Below are positions 27,342 to 37,500 of a stretch of 64,000 nt of DNA, piece by piece. Source of the stretch: an uncultured Planctomycetaceae bacterium (lineage in GTDB: Bacteria > Planctomycetota > Planctomycetia > Gemmatales > Gemmataceae). The stretch is from assembly GCA_937888715.1 (NCBI GenBank), contig CALARU010000179.1, positions 1 through 64,000 of the forward strand, written 5' to 3'. Each line of letters opens with the position of its first letter. Positions within the stretch are counted from its first letter, which is position 1. A program made the translations under genes and the position numbers. The notes beneath the pieces are model-generated. The model was given only the letters and a program-made list of their open reading frames with translations. It was not told the origin of the DNA and ran no database searches.

Positions 27342-27484
27342 GGGAATCTCCTGAAAAAAAAGGTTATGTTTCTATTCTAGGTACTATTGGCTAGAAATAC
27401 ATACCTTAAATATTCTTCGACCCCTATTGCCAGACGGTATAATCCGAACTCATGGAAATTCCCAGACCTTGATATGAACCCCAA

Positions 27485-27901
27485 ATGAGGCCTTTTTCCT
27501 TGTCAAAACAGACGGTTTTATTGTGGTGGGCCTGCTGGTGGCTACTTCTGATTTTATGGACAATAGGCCTACTTCGCCCCGAACCCATCCAATTGCAACA
27601 CCACCTAATCAGCCCATCTCTTGGCTGGATTATTGCAAAGGGGCTGCATCTAGGGGTTTACGCCCTGTTAGCACTCTTTGCATCTCTTCTTCCTAGCTCA
27701 CCCTCGTTCAAACTTTTCTGCTTTATTATTCTAATCGTGCATGCTTTCGCAACCGAATTTCTACAGCAATGGGTCAAGGAACGCACCGGTTCCCTTTCTG
27801 ATGTTGCAATCGATTTACTTGGTGTCGCTTTGGGAACCAGCTTCTGGAAACTTTACTGCTGGTTCGGGAAAGCATTAAAATCGAATGGCATTCAGAAATA
27901 A
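27485..27901 (+). CDS. VanZ-like membrane protein
   Basis: A 138-residue protein with three to four hydrophobic segments. It has the VanZ-family pattern of a conserved Glu in a membrane helix (HAFATEFLQQWVKERTG) followed by SLSDVAIDLLGVALG. VanZ from glycopeptide-resistance operons gives mild teicoplanin tolerance, but most chromosomal homologues have no known role. No resistance genes adjoin it here. The ATG at 27485 is preceded by weak ribosome-site sequence. Confidence 0.7.
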   Translation: MRPFSLSKQTVLLWWACWWLLLILWTIGLLRPEPIQLQHHLISPSLGWIIAKGLHLGVYALLALFASLLPSSPSFKLFCFIILIVHAFATEFLQQWVKERTGSLSDVAIDLLGVALGTSFWKLYCWFGKALKSNGIQK

Positions 27902-28219
27902 TTACAACACTTTCTCTTGGCGATGCACTTCGCTTTTGCACCCAAAATAGCCTACCCTTAGCCGCCTATATTTTTTGATTTCTCAACTACCCGGGAATAA
28001 TCCATTTCAAAAAAATCAACTTAACCATGCAATCAATTCTTACTGACCCAAGGTTAAATGGACTACGATAAGCGTTAAAGGAAAACCCAAATGTTAAACT
28101 GAGAGTTCTCCGCAAACAAGAACGTTTCAAACACGATTATTAAGTTAAAATTAAAACTTTTAAGTTATCATCTAAGCTTGCAATCTTTCCCAAATCAGTT
28201 AACTAATCAGCAGCTAAAC
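27902..28219. other. Intergenic region upstream of the beta-barrel gene
   Basis: No gene is evident. The right part is very AT-rich and contains two near copies of an AAGTTA motif (around 28142-28167), which could lie in a promoter. A short in-frame extension of the next gene starts with TTG at 28178, but it lacks a ribosome site. Confidence 0.4.
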
Positions 28220-29125
28220 ATGAATATACACAACACTATAGCAACATTAACCTGTGTTGCCTTGGGCTTATTGATGCCAACTTATTTAGTTGCGGAAGAA
28301 TCATTTTTCAAAGAAAAAGAAAGTGAAAAAAAAGGCTCCTTTGAAGATGCAACTTTTTTTTACAATCTCTCTCAGTTTCTTATTCCGGAGCCAACTAAAA
28401 GTTTCACAACACCCTCCATCAGAAAACCTTTGCCTGATTCCGAAGTCTTTGCAAGCAATCCTTATACTCTACCCAAAGGAATGGTTTATCTAGAATCCAA
28501 CCCTGTTTTTATCTCAGGCAAATCCAGTTCTGATCCGAAAACTTACAATTCTCCGACTTTGCTTCGTTATGGTTTGAATGATAATGTTGAGTTGCAATTA
28601 TTTTCAAATTCATTAACGGTTGAATTCGATCATTCGAATCGAACGGGATTTTCGCCTATTGTCTTTGGGATGAAACTCCACTTTTGGGATGAGAACGCGG
28701 CTCTTTATTTACCCTCGGTCGGTTTGGAAGTCTTTCTTCAAAGTAGTTTTGGTTCTAGCTTTCTGAATACTGGGGTACAACCTTCGTTGAACCTTTTATT
28801 TGGCAAGGAATTACCATGGGATATGATTTTAGATACCAGCGTGGGTTTTCAGAGTAACAATATTGGATTAGATCGTGGTGGGGATGGATTTGAATTAGAG
28901 GTATCTGGCGCACTGACCAAGAAAATCACCCATCGATTATCCTTTTTTACCCAAGCACTTTATGACGGCGCAGTTAACCCAGACTTATCCAACAATATTC
29001 TTGTAGGTGGTGGAGCGATTATTTATTTAACCAACTCCATCGCCATTTGGGGAAGTTACAATGCTGGTTTAGTAAAAGATCTACCACCCTATATTTCTTA
29101 TTTTGGTACGGCCTTCGCTTTTTAA
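28220..29125 (+). CDS. Probable outer-membrane beta-barrel protein (MetA-pathway-like)
   Basis: 301 residues from the ATG at 28220, with a signal peptide (hydrophobic core TCVALGLLMPTYLVA, likely cleaved after VAEE). The mature part starts with a charged segment and then alternates hydrophobic and polar residues in many short strands, ending in the aromatic SYFGTAFAF. A final Phe after a strand is typical of outer-membrane barrels. The pattern LLRYGLNDNVELQLFSN resembles proteins annotated as transporters or MetA-pathway of phenol degradation. The substrate is unknown. Confidence 0.6.
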   Translation: MNIHNTIATLTCVALGLLMPTYLVAEESFFKEKESEKKGSFEDATFFYNLSQFLIPEPTKSFTTPSIRKPLPDSEVFASNPYTLPKGMVYLESNPVFISGKSSSDPKTYNSPTLLRYGLNDNVELQLFSNSLTVEFDHSNRTGFSPIVFGMKLHFWDENAALYLPSVGLEVFLQSSFGSSFLNTGVQPSLNLLFGKELPWDMILDTSVGFQSNNIGLDRGGDGFELEVSGALTKKITHRLSFFTQALYDGAVNPDLSNNILVGGGAIIYLTNSIAIWGSYNAGLVKDLPPYISYFGTAFAF

Positions 29126-29755
29126 TTTTTTTAATACTCAACCAAGTGGCCAACCCCAAGATAAGGTTTAAATCTACATTGGCAGGAAGGCATTATTAAA
29201 GATTAATTTGTTGACGCTTACAAGAAAAAAGCCCCGCCACGATCCCTCTGAAAGTGTTGTTTCTAGATAAGTCCACTTCCAGCCTTTCTTCGAAAGATCT
29301 TCCGTAGATAATGAAACTGCTGCGCAAGCTAGCAGATAATGGCGGTACCATTATACTTAGGATCATCAATTCAGCCTTGAAGCCTTTTAAATTCTTGATC
29401 ATTTAGTATTGATGAGCATAAATGCCAACAAACCTGAACCCGATTCAAAGTCAAAAGCAGAAAACCCGAGGCCTAGGCAAAGGCCTTCCCCGACTGCGAT
29501 GAAGACAGTGGACTTTACAGAATCTTATTTCCCGAAGGAAAAGGATAGAATTGAAATTCCATTAATTGAGGTAACTCTAATCATTCAGTTGGGTGCACTT
29601 AACACATGCATACTCGGGATACTAAAATCCAGACATATCTTGTAGCGAACCTAGAAATGCCTCTAACAAGCCATCAGGTTTTCCTTCCGCCAGGTTCTTA
29701 TGGGTGCACTTTCGAGGCAATTCATTAGCAATAAACGAAATCGAAAAAGATATAT
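29126..29755. other. 630-base gap without a supported gene
   Basis: Three short open frames occur: a 68-codon frame on the minus strand (29196-29402), a 78-codon frame on the plus strand (29409-29645), and a short minus frame at about 29636-29740 that encodes ELPRKCTHKNLAEGKPDG. None has a ribosome site or a family I recognise. Scattered coding-like stretches in different frames would fit a decayed gene, but this cannot be shown. No terminator or clear promoter was found. Confidence 0.45.
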
Positions 29756-30841
29756 TCAAACAACCACAGGGGAAGTATTACTGACCCGGGTGCCTTTCCA
29801 TTGCAGATAGGCAAGAAGCAGAGCGCCCGCAAGGAATAGAAATAGGCTAACATTGCTTTCTAAAGAAACCGGCCTAGGGTCGCTGCGTAACAACTCATTA
29901 AGAAACCTATGCATTGCATAGAACATCATCAAAATAGCAGTTAACTGACCCACCCTGGTTTGAAACGGTTCGAAGGAAAGAAGAAAAAACAAAAGCAAAG
30001 CCATGCTTATGGTTTCGTAAAGTTGTGCAGGATGAAGGCCCAAGCCATGGGGTTGCAAAACCAATTCTTGTTTGCCTTGGATTTTGAGTTGCAGAGTTTT
30101 CTTGCCTCTGGGCCAATCATTGTTAAGAATCATCCCGAGATCGAATGGGTTCTTAACCATCTGGCCTTCGGCTTCGATGATGATATCACCTTCAGAGATG
30201 CCTAGTTTTTTTGCAGGGGAATCGGGTTCAACTTTACCAACGACAGCTCCCTGCCCTTTTTGATTCTCTGAAAAGGTAAAGCCCGTTGCAGTTTGCAAAC
30301 CAGCGCGCACAAGATCATAGCGGGCCGGAGCAGATAACGGAAAATGAATCGCAATCGCTGGTTGCGAGGGCTCCACGATCTGACCAAAACAACAGCCATT
30401 CATGAGGCAGCCAATTCTTCCAATTGCAATACCCAAGGCAACCGAGGGTGCGAGGATATCGATAACCAAAAGGGGCTCAATGCGTTTTGGCCTAAGCACC
30501 ATGAACCAATAGGCAAAAAATCCGAGAGTGCCTCCCAAAACCGAGCCATAGAGAATGATGCCACCATCCCAGATGCGGGGGAAATTCATCAGAAATTCTG
30601 TAAAGGTGAGTTTTTGTTCGTAGAGGAAAAGAGTTCTAGCGCCTAGAAGGCCCGCAACAAATATCCACACGGATAAATCATGCACGATTTGTGCATCAAT
30701 ACCTTTTGCTACCGCTCGTTTTCCTGCAAGCCAGGTGCAAACGATGAAGGCAATAAAAAGCATCATACCAAAGCCATAAACCGGAATACCTTCGGGTGTA
30801 AAGCTGGTATAAACAGGTATACGAAAAAGAATCTGCATCAT
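29756..30841 (-). CDS. lgt: Prolipoprotein diacylglyceryl transferase with an inserted PDZ-like domain
   Basis: Lgt moves diacylglycerol from phosphatidylglycerol to the lipobox Cys of prolipoproteins in the cytoplasmic membrane. Features of the family: ILYGSVLGG near 97, GRIGCLMNGCCFG at 141-153, HPAQLYE at 270-276, and several membrane helices on both sides. At 361 residues it is about 70-90 longer than usual. The excess is an insertion at about 185-262 that reads as a PDZ domain (VVGKVEPDSPAKKLGISEGD, then a GQMVKN-type strand), a fold that binds peptide C-termini. The reading frame is continuous through the junctions. Confidence 0.9.
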   Translation of the reverse strand: MMQILFRIPVYTSFTPEGIPVYGFGMMLFIAFIVCTWLAGKRAVAKGIDAQIVHDLSVWIFVAGLLGARTLFLYEQKLTFTEFLMNFPRIWDGGIILYGSVLGGTLGFFAYWFMVLRPKRIEPLLVIDILAPSVALGIAIGRIGCLMNGCCFGQIVEPSQPAIAIHFPLSAPARYDLVRAGLQTATGFTFSENQKGQGAVVGKVEPDSPAKKLGISEGDIIIEAEGQMVKNPFDLGMILNNDWPRGKKTLQLKIQGKQELVLQPHGLGLHPAQLYETISMALLLFFLLSFEPFQTRVGQLTAILMMFYAMHRFLNELLRSDPRPVSLESNVSLFLFLAGALLLAYLQWKGTRVSNTSPVVV

Positions 30842-30952
30842 GCCTAAGGTTCCTTAACGGGTGCAGGAATGATTCCCACAGGTTTTCTTATATCGTAAAT
30901 TAAAGGACTTATCGAGTCGGATCACCAGTATTCTTCCCTTGGGGCTTTTTTC

Positions 30953-32587
30953 ATGGCATTGGAACCTAATAACCCGCAATTGAACTCTTCGAGAATAAGC
31001 ATTCGCATTAGCCCTAAAGTCTGGCCTTTTCTTACCACTTTTGCATTTTCCTGTGCCATTCTTGTCGCTGTTGCTTGGTCTCTGCCCGATTCAGAACATA
31101 AAAACATAGTCTTTGGCATTCTGATGCTTCTAATTGCATTATCCTCATGGGTTCAATGGAAAAAAAGCTTAAAGCTTCATGTAACCAAAGGGACTTTGAC
31201 CTTTCAATCCCCGCTGGGAATTATCACGCCCATCACCAATATTAGCCATGTTGCATTTGATCCCAAAGGGACTTTGTACTTTTCGCTTTATGATCCGCAA
31301 TTGATTTACCCACCCGAGAAAGTTGGCTTGATAGATCAAACGATGGAAGAAGGGGGATATCACTTTGCGATTCAGGGTATTAGCAAACCTGTTGCGTTAC
31401 AAATCTGCAAGGCTTGCAACCTGAGCCCGGATTATTTAATTGAAAATGAATTGGAACCAGACGAAATACGAGATATAGAATCCTTTCAATCCTTACTAGC
31501 GCAAAAACAACCTTGGGCCCCCATAAGCTACACCTTGTTTGCGATTAACATTCTTGTTTTTATAGCAATGTTGTATGCAGGGGTTGATCTATTCCAACCT
31601 ACCACAGAACAACTTCTTGCTTGGGGCGCCAACGCAGGTACAAAAACCATGGATGGTGAAGCTTGGCGGCTTCTTTCAAGCGCATTTTTGCACATTGGAT
31701 TAGTCCACCTTGGTGTGAATATGTTTGTGCTCTGGAAAGTTGGGCCCTTTCTTGAAAGGCTATTTGGAAGTGTCACCTTTCTGATTTTTTATTTTGTAAG
31801 CGCAATAGGGGGTAGTGAAGCCAGCCTTTGGTGGAACGAATTTGGAGTAAGTGCAGGAGCATCCGGGGCGTTGTTTGGGATATTCGGAAGCTTGCTGGGA
31901 TATTTATTGGTCAAGCCCCCGGGGATGTCTGCAGCAATTATGACCCAGCTTCGATTTTGGGCATTAAACTTCATCGTTTTAAATATCGCATTTGTGTTTT
32001 TTCTGGCGGGGGTGGATCAGGCTGCGCATGGGGGTGGAGCGCTGGCAGGATTGCTAATTGGTCTTCTTGCGGGGGCGATGCAAAAGAACTCGGTTTTAAA
32101 AACCCGGATTCTCAAGCATGGCATTTTGTTGCTTGCTGGGGTTGGGTTATGTTGGGCGAGTTGGGTTACGCTGCAAAAAGAAACTGCAGATAAATTTATA
32201 GCAATTAAAACCTTTGAACGATTCGGGAAAGAAGAAGAATCCCTGCTCGAGAAGTTTACTAATGGGCAAAACCAACTGAGAAAAACCCAACTGACAGAAG
32301 ATGGATTTGCAACACTTTTGGAAACAGAAATAACCCCGGTTTGGTCGAACTATGCGACAAAGTTTAATGGCTTTAAAAAGGTTCCAAACCGTTGGTCAGG
32401 TTGGTATCCCGATTTTGTTGTGTACTTGAACACTCAAGTGATGGCTCAGACCCTTTTAATGGAAGGGATAAAAACAAAAGACAAAAGCAAGGTGGAAAAA
32501 GCACACGAGAAGTTTTCAGAAGCAGGAGATTTGGTAATGAAAATAACCACCGAGATGAAAGCAAAGAGTAAGAACAAAAGCGAATAA
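30953..32587 (+). CDS. Rhomboid-family intramembrane serine protease
   Basis: Rhomboids cleave transmembrane proteins inside the membrane. The catalytic Ser lies in GASGALFG (Ser about 304) and the His in DQAAHGGGALAG (about 361). EAWRLLSSAFLHIGLVHLGVN marks helix 2 with its conserved His/Asn. The 544-residue protein has a long N-terminal part with two membrane helices and a soluble region (to about 190), and a soluble C-terminal tail (about 400-544) rich in Lys and Glu. Both extensions exceed a minimal rhomboid and may select partners. It diverges from lgt, with 111 bases between. Confidence 0.88.
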   Translation: MALEPNNPQLNSSRISIRISPKVWPFLTTFAFSCAILVAVAWSLPDSEHKNIVFGILMLLIALSSWVQWKKSLKLHVTKGTLTFQSPLGIITPITNISHVAFDPKGTLYFSLYDPQLIYPPEKVGLIDQTMEEGGYHFAIQGISKPVALQICKACNLSPDYLIENELEPDEIRDIESFQSLLAQKQPWAPISYTLFAINILVFIAMLYAGVDLFQPTTEQLLAWGANAGTKTMDGEAWRLLSSAFLHIGLVHLGVNMFVLWKVGPFLERLFGSVTFLIFYFVSAIGGSEASLWWNEFGVSAGASGALFGIFGSLLGYLLVKPPGMSAAIMTQLRFWALNFIVLNIAFVFFLAGVDQAAHGGGALAGLLIGLLAGAMQKNSVLKTRILKHGILLLAGVGLCWASWVTLQKETADKFIAIKTFERFGKEEESLLEKFTNGQNQLRKTQLTEDGFATLLETEITPVWSNYATKFNGFKKVPNRWSGWYPDFVVYLNTQVMAQTLLMEGIKTKDKSKVEKAHEKFSEAGDLVMKITTEMKAKSKNKSE

Positions 32588-32607
32588 TAAAGCTTACTGT
32601 GTACAGC

Positions 32608-33546
32608 TCAAGGCTTGGTTTTTTGACCTAAAGGCATCAGATTAATTTCCAAACCACCCGCGCCTAAGTTTTGATCCAACAAACCTAAGTTCCCCTGATC
32701 GCGAAGTTTTGCAAAGATTTTACCCCGCTCTTCCTGCCAGATTTGAAGGAGATAATCGGGATTGGTTTTTCGGCCTTCAAGATATTGCTGAAGCCTTGCG
32801 AGAAAGCGTTCTGCATCTTTACTAGCTTGTAGAATCATGTTGTTGGTAATAGCCAAGGTTTCTTGTTCGAGCCTGAATTTATCGGATTCTGACTGCCTAA
32901 GTTTACTTTCGGTGTCCTGCTCTGCCTTATTAAGCATTGTGGTTACGGAAGTTTGGGCCCTAGCAACAGAATCAAAAGAAGGTTTAACTTCATCAGGCGG
33001 CGCAACAAGAGAAACACGAACGTCCAAGAGTTGGACTCCGAGATTACAGTCTTGGATTCTCTGTGTAGTTTTATTAAGGATTGCAGGGCCCATCGAAATC
33101 TTGCCAGCTAGCAATGCTTCATCAACGGTTTTACTTGCAATCCACATTGCAGTTTCAGATTCAACATAGCGTTTCAAAAATTCGGGAATGATGGGAGCAT
33201 TGATCGCGAAATCAACTTCCATGCCCGGCTCTACTTTATAATAAACAGTCACTTGAACATTAACGAGGTTGTTATCGCCTGTAAGCATCTGGCCTGGGGG
33301 CAGAGGTTTGCCTCCATCATCTTCAAAAAATCCAACAGCAATATTATTCACCTTATCAACAGCAATTCGATCAACGCGATCCATGCCATAAGGAAGACCG
33401 ATGAAAAGGCCAGGGTCCGCAAGTTGGGGCAACGGCTTACCAAAGCGCCTGATAACTCCCTTTTCACCCGGCCTAATCTGAGTAAATCCAGTCAGCAGAT
33501 AGAAACCTAGAACGAGGGCAATTAAAACCAGCAGTGTTTTTCTCAT
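32608..33546 (-). CDS. SPFH/band-7 protein, HflK-like
   Basis: A 312-residue membrane-anchored SPFH protein: N-terminal helix (about 4-22), then the band-7 domain with GEKGVIRRFGKPL, followed by a helical region with Glu/Lys repeats. GQMLTGDNNLVNVQVTVYYKV resembles HflK more than HflC. HflK/HflC form ring assemblies that hold and restrain the FtsH protease. This is the third gene of the operon; its ATG overlaps the stop of the HflC-like gene (ATGA, 33543-33546). It is a second HflK-like unit besides the one fused to the ATPase. Confidence 0.85.
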   Translation of the reverse strand: MRKTLLVLIALVLGFYLLTGFTQIRPGEKGVIRRFGKPLPQLADPGLFIGLPYGMDRVDRIAVDKVNNIAVGFFEDDGGKPLPPGQMLTGDNNLVNVQVTVYYKVEPGMEVDFAINAPIIPEFLKRYVESETAMWIASKTVDEALLAGKISMGPAILNKTTQRIQDCNLGVQLLDVRVSLVAPPDEVKPSFDSVARAQTSVTTMLNKAEQDTESKLRQSESDKFRLEQETLAITNNMILQASKDAERFLARLQQYLEGRKTNPDYLLQIWQEERGKIFAKLRDQGNLGLLDQNLGAGGLEINLMPLGQKTKP

Positions 33547-34532
33547 GGCTTAGCCCCTTTGGTTTCGGGGGCTTTAATAGAGCCTTGTGGGGGTGAAAAA
33601 AGCAGGTCGAACAATTCTCTATGGGTTCCTAGAAGTAAAACTGTTTTGTTATCACCCAAGATGCGTTGATACTCTTCCAACTTTTTGAGGAAGGTATAAA
33701 ACTGGGGATCACGAGATTGCGCCTGAGACCGCAAGCGATCGGATTGAGCTTCTGCCTGGCCTTTCATGCGGATGGATTCTGCTTCGCTAGAGGCACGAAG
33801 TTGAGCGACATTTTTCTCGCCCGCACTGCGTATATCTGCAGCTTTTCGTTCGCCCTCGCTTTGGTACTGAGCCGCTTTTTTATCCCGCTCGCTGATAATG
33901 CGATCGAAAATAGCCTGCCTAACCGCAGGCGGATGATTCGCTCTTCGCAACCTGATATCAACCACCTCAATACCATAATCAGCAGATGCAGATTCTTGAA
34001 GAGATTTTCCATTGGCCCTGCCTGGTTCAAGCAAAAGCTTAGTGCGTAGAATCTCGCGTTGTTTTTCAACCTTGCCCTCTTCGATACTTACAAGATCATC
34101 AAGTTCCATGGTGCCAATGGCTGCGCCAAGCTCTGAATTAATGCGCTGGGCTAAAATAGCTTTAGCGCCTTCAATGGTGTTCACGGTGCGAAGAAAAGTA
34201 TCAACGCCCTTGGCATCGCGGATACGCCAGCAGATGTAGGCATCGAGGCTAAGAGTTTTATCGATGGTATTGCGTTGGGTATCGCGGGTAAGAAGTTCAA
34301 CACTTGGAAGGTCGAAGAATTGTATTCTGCGATCAAGGCGAAGCACAGCTTGAATGGGCCAGGGCAATTTGAAATGCAATCCTGCCTGCGAAGAATCAGC
34401 GCCATCAAAAGTTTCGAGGTGTCTGCCAAATTGAGTAAGGTAAACAAACTCAGCCCGATCAACAGTAAAAATGCACTGGGGCATTACGGATAAAAGAACT
34501 AGTATGGCGAGTGATATTAAGAAAGTTTTCAT
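33543..34532 (-). CDS. SPFH/band-7 protein, HflC-like
   Basis: A 329-residue protein with an N-terminal membrane helix (about 3-22), then TVDRAEFVYLTQFGR, LTRDTQRNTIDKTLSLDAYICWRI and YGIEVVDIRLRRANHPPAV, which follow HflC closely. A long helical Ala/Glu/Arg-rich region (about 215-275) should form the coiled-coil wall of the SPFH ring. It begins within the stop of the ATPase-HflK gene (ATGA, 34529-34532) and overlaps the next gene by four bases. Tight coupling suggests the three proteins assemble in fixed ratio. Confidence 0.88.
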   Translation of the reverse strand: MKTFLISLAILVLLSVMPQCIFTVDRAEFVYLTQFGRHLETFDGADSSQAGLHFKLPWPIQAVLRLDRRIQFFDLPSVELLTRDTQRNTIDKTLSLDAYICWRIRDAKGVDTFLRTVNTIEGAKAILAQRINSELGAAIGTMELDDLVSIEEGKVEKQREILRTKLLLEPGRANGKSLQESASADYGIEVVDIRLRRANHPPAVRQAIFDRIISERDKKAAQYQSEGERKAADIRSAGEKNVAQLRASSEAESIRMKGQAEAQSDRLRSQAQSRDPQFYTFLKKLEEYQRILGDNKTVLLLGTHRELFDLLFSPPQGSIKAPETKGAKP

Positions 34533-37500
34533 GGTGAAAGTCCTCCGTCATTGCTTTTGGGGGCAGGTTTTTGCCTATCCACAGGAGCAGAAGAAAAGCC
34601 GGGCATGCGGAAAAAGTCTGAAGGCATCAGCCAAAGGTTGCTTTTAACGGGTTTATCAGAATCGAGGATGATTTTATCCCTGCCAGCAAGAGCAGAAGAG
34701 ATAGCGTTCCAGAACCTTCTAAAGTCCGCGAGGGACTTCCAAGAATCTCTACGGGCCTTGAGTTGTTCCAAGGTAATGCGGGCAGCCTCATCAGGCTTCA
34801 TCCCTTCTAAAACTTCGATCAAAGAACTGGTGATAAGAAGAAAATCATCGTAGGCAGAAGGGCCAACTCTACTGGAAAGAAGAGCCAAAGTAACATCGGC
34901 CTGAGCTTTGGTTTTATCGATAACCTCATCCTTAAAAGCTTGCGCGAGCCTCTCTTTTAGAAGTGCCCTGCCTTGTTCATCTGCAAGTTTGATCAACACT
35001 GCGCCTTGGGCATCGTTGATTTTTCTATCTCGCATTTCCATGGCTTGGGTAACTGCGTAATAAGATCGCACCACTTCTTGCGGGGGATGCAAATCGTGAA
35101 GAGATAAACCTTCAAGCCTGATGCCCATGACTGAAGCATCAAGATTTGTAATGCGAGTTTCCAAGAGATTAGCAGCTTGAAATTGAAACTTGCCCCGATC
35201 TTCTGTCAACAAAGCACCCAACGATTTTGAGCCTACCAACTCACGCAAAATCGATTCAGTATTGGCGCGAAGGATGGCTTCGACATCATTGCAATTGAAA
35301 AGGAACTTACGATGATCGGTGATTGCGTAACGAATGCTTCCCTGGATTTCCATGAGGTTGCCATCGCCTGTGATCATGACGGATTCATCAGGGACTCTGT
35401 AAAACCCTTCGCTTTCATGCCTGCTGTTCCATGCGCCCGACTCTGATGTAACCTTACCGTTGGAGAGAGTGCGGAACCCGATTTCGAGGGTGCGTACTTT
35501 GGAAGGTTGAATGCGGGTGACTTTTTCGAAGGGGAAGGGCAAGCGCCAGTGCAAGCCGGGTTCCAATTGATCCTCCAAGAGGCGACCCATCCGTTGCACC
35601 AACCCGATTTCATTGGATTGGATTTGCGTAAACCCAAAAGAAAGCCATATCAAAAGCAATGTTGCAAAGGTGCCTGTAAGAACTTTTTGCCAGTTGTGGA
35701 AGATGAAGTCGAAATGCTCATCGATATCGAGCAGACGATCTACAAAGGTGCCAACTTTATCGGTGAACTTCGCCAACGAATTAGAAGCTGAAAGATTGGA
35801 TTCCCGTTGATACCATAAAAGCCGCATCGAGTTCAACAACACAGCAAAGGAACCGAATTGATGATAAACCACTGCAAATAGGGGTGATTGTTCCATCCAA
35901 TCGGTGGGGGCAAACAAAGGCCAAAGCCAGCCTGTGATGACAATACCAACAATGTTGACACCAAAAGCGAAGTAAAGAATGTTCTGGTTGATGGTTTGCA
36001 AAGTTGCCCGAGAAAGCCCTATCAACAAAGGAAGAGAGCGAAGCGGATCGCCTAAAAGAACCACATCGCCAGATTCTGCAACGACCTCGATCCCGGAGGG
36101 GCCACCCACAGCAAGGCCCACATTAGAACGCGCCAATGCTGGAGCATCATTAATCCCATCGCCCACCATTGCAACCCGATGCGTGGAAGACATCTCTACG
36201 ATAATTTTCTCTTTATCTGCGGGAAGCAATCCGCCATGACATTCATCAATTCCTAGATATTTTGCAACTTGATCCGCAACGATAGGTCGATCGCCAGAGA
36301 GAAGGGCGATGCGCTCGATTCCCATTTCGCGCAGTTTAGAAATAACGCCTGCAGCTTCTGGGCGAATGCGATCGCGGGCCCCAAATAACGCTTGAACTTT
36401 TGCATCGATACACGCCACCATCACGGTCTGGCCTGTAGTTTCAAAACTCTTGATTGCATCATCTACAGATACGGGGATGGTAATACCACGCTCAAGAAAA
36501 AGCCTTGGAGTACCAACAAGAATGTTTTTACCATCAATAAAAGCTTCGACCCCAAATCCAGGAAGTGCTTTAAAATCAATTGCTTGCGAAAGAGCTAGCC
36601 CTTTTATTTTTGCAGAGTGAACGAGAAGCTTTGCTAGTGGATGTTCGCTAGATTGCTCAACACTTGCAACCAAGCGCAAGGCCTCATCAGCATTAAAACC
36701 ATCCTCTGCAAACCAAGTTTGGCCGAGTTCTAATCTGCCCTCGGTAAGGGTGCCGGTTTTATCAAAAGCGAAGGCATTGATTTGTGCAAGTTGTTCGAGT
36801 GAGTTTCCGCCTTTGATTAAAATTCCCGTGCCTGCAAGCCTGCCCATTGCTGCAATCATTGCTGCAGGAGTAGCAAGGATAAGTGCGCACGGGCATGCAA
36901 CAACAAGGATGGAAAGAGCAGGATAAAGTGCTGCGCGAAGGGCGGTATAAAATCCAGGCTTGGGAAGTTCGGGATTACGAAACCAACCCAACTGACTTAC
37001 GATTAAGAACGCAAGAAAAGTGATTGCAGCGAGGCCAAGAACAACAGGAAGGAACCATCGTGCAAGTCGGTCTGCAGTTCGCTCAAGTTTATTTTTCGAA
37101 GCCAGGGCTTTTACGGTAAGGTCGAAAACCCTGCCAGCAGCGGTATCATTTCCAACTTTAAGAACCGTGAAGGTGAGTGCGCCCAAGCCATTCAAACAGC
37201 CTGCAAGAATGGTGTCACCCGAAGTTTTCAGATGAGGAATACTTTCACCTGTAAGGGCAGCGGTGTTGACTTCGGAAGTGCCATCAAGGATAAGGCCATC
37301 CGCAGGAATGCGAGCGCCCGGCTTAACTCTGACGGTATCGCCAACTTTAAGATCTTCAACAAGAATGCGTTCTTCATTACCCGAGGCGTCGACCCGCCAG
37401 CATCTGCGCGGAAAAAGTTCGAGCATCCCCCTCAGCGCTTTTTGTGTGCGATCAAAAGTAATGCCTTCCAAGCATTCACCAACAAGGCCAATGAATACAA

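Noticed and set aside
29409-29645. Small protein gene of 78 codons
   Set aside because: No ribosome site, no recognisable domain and odd composition. It was not listed as a gene.
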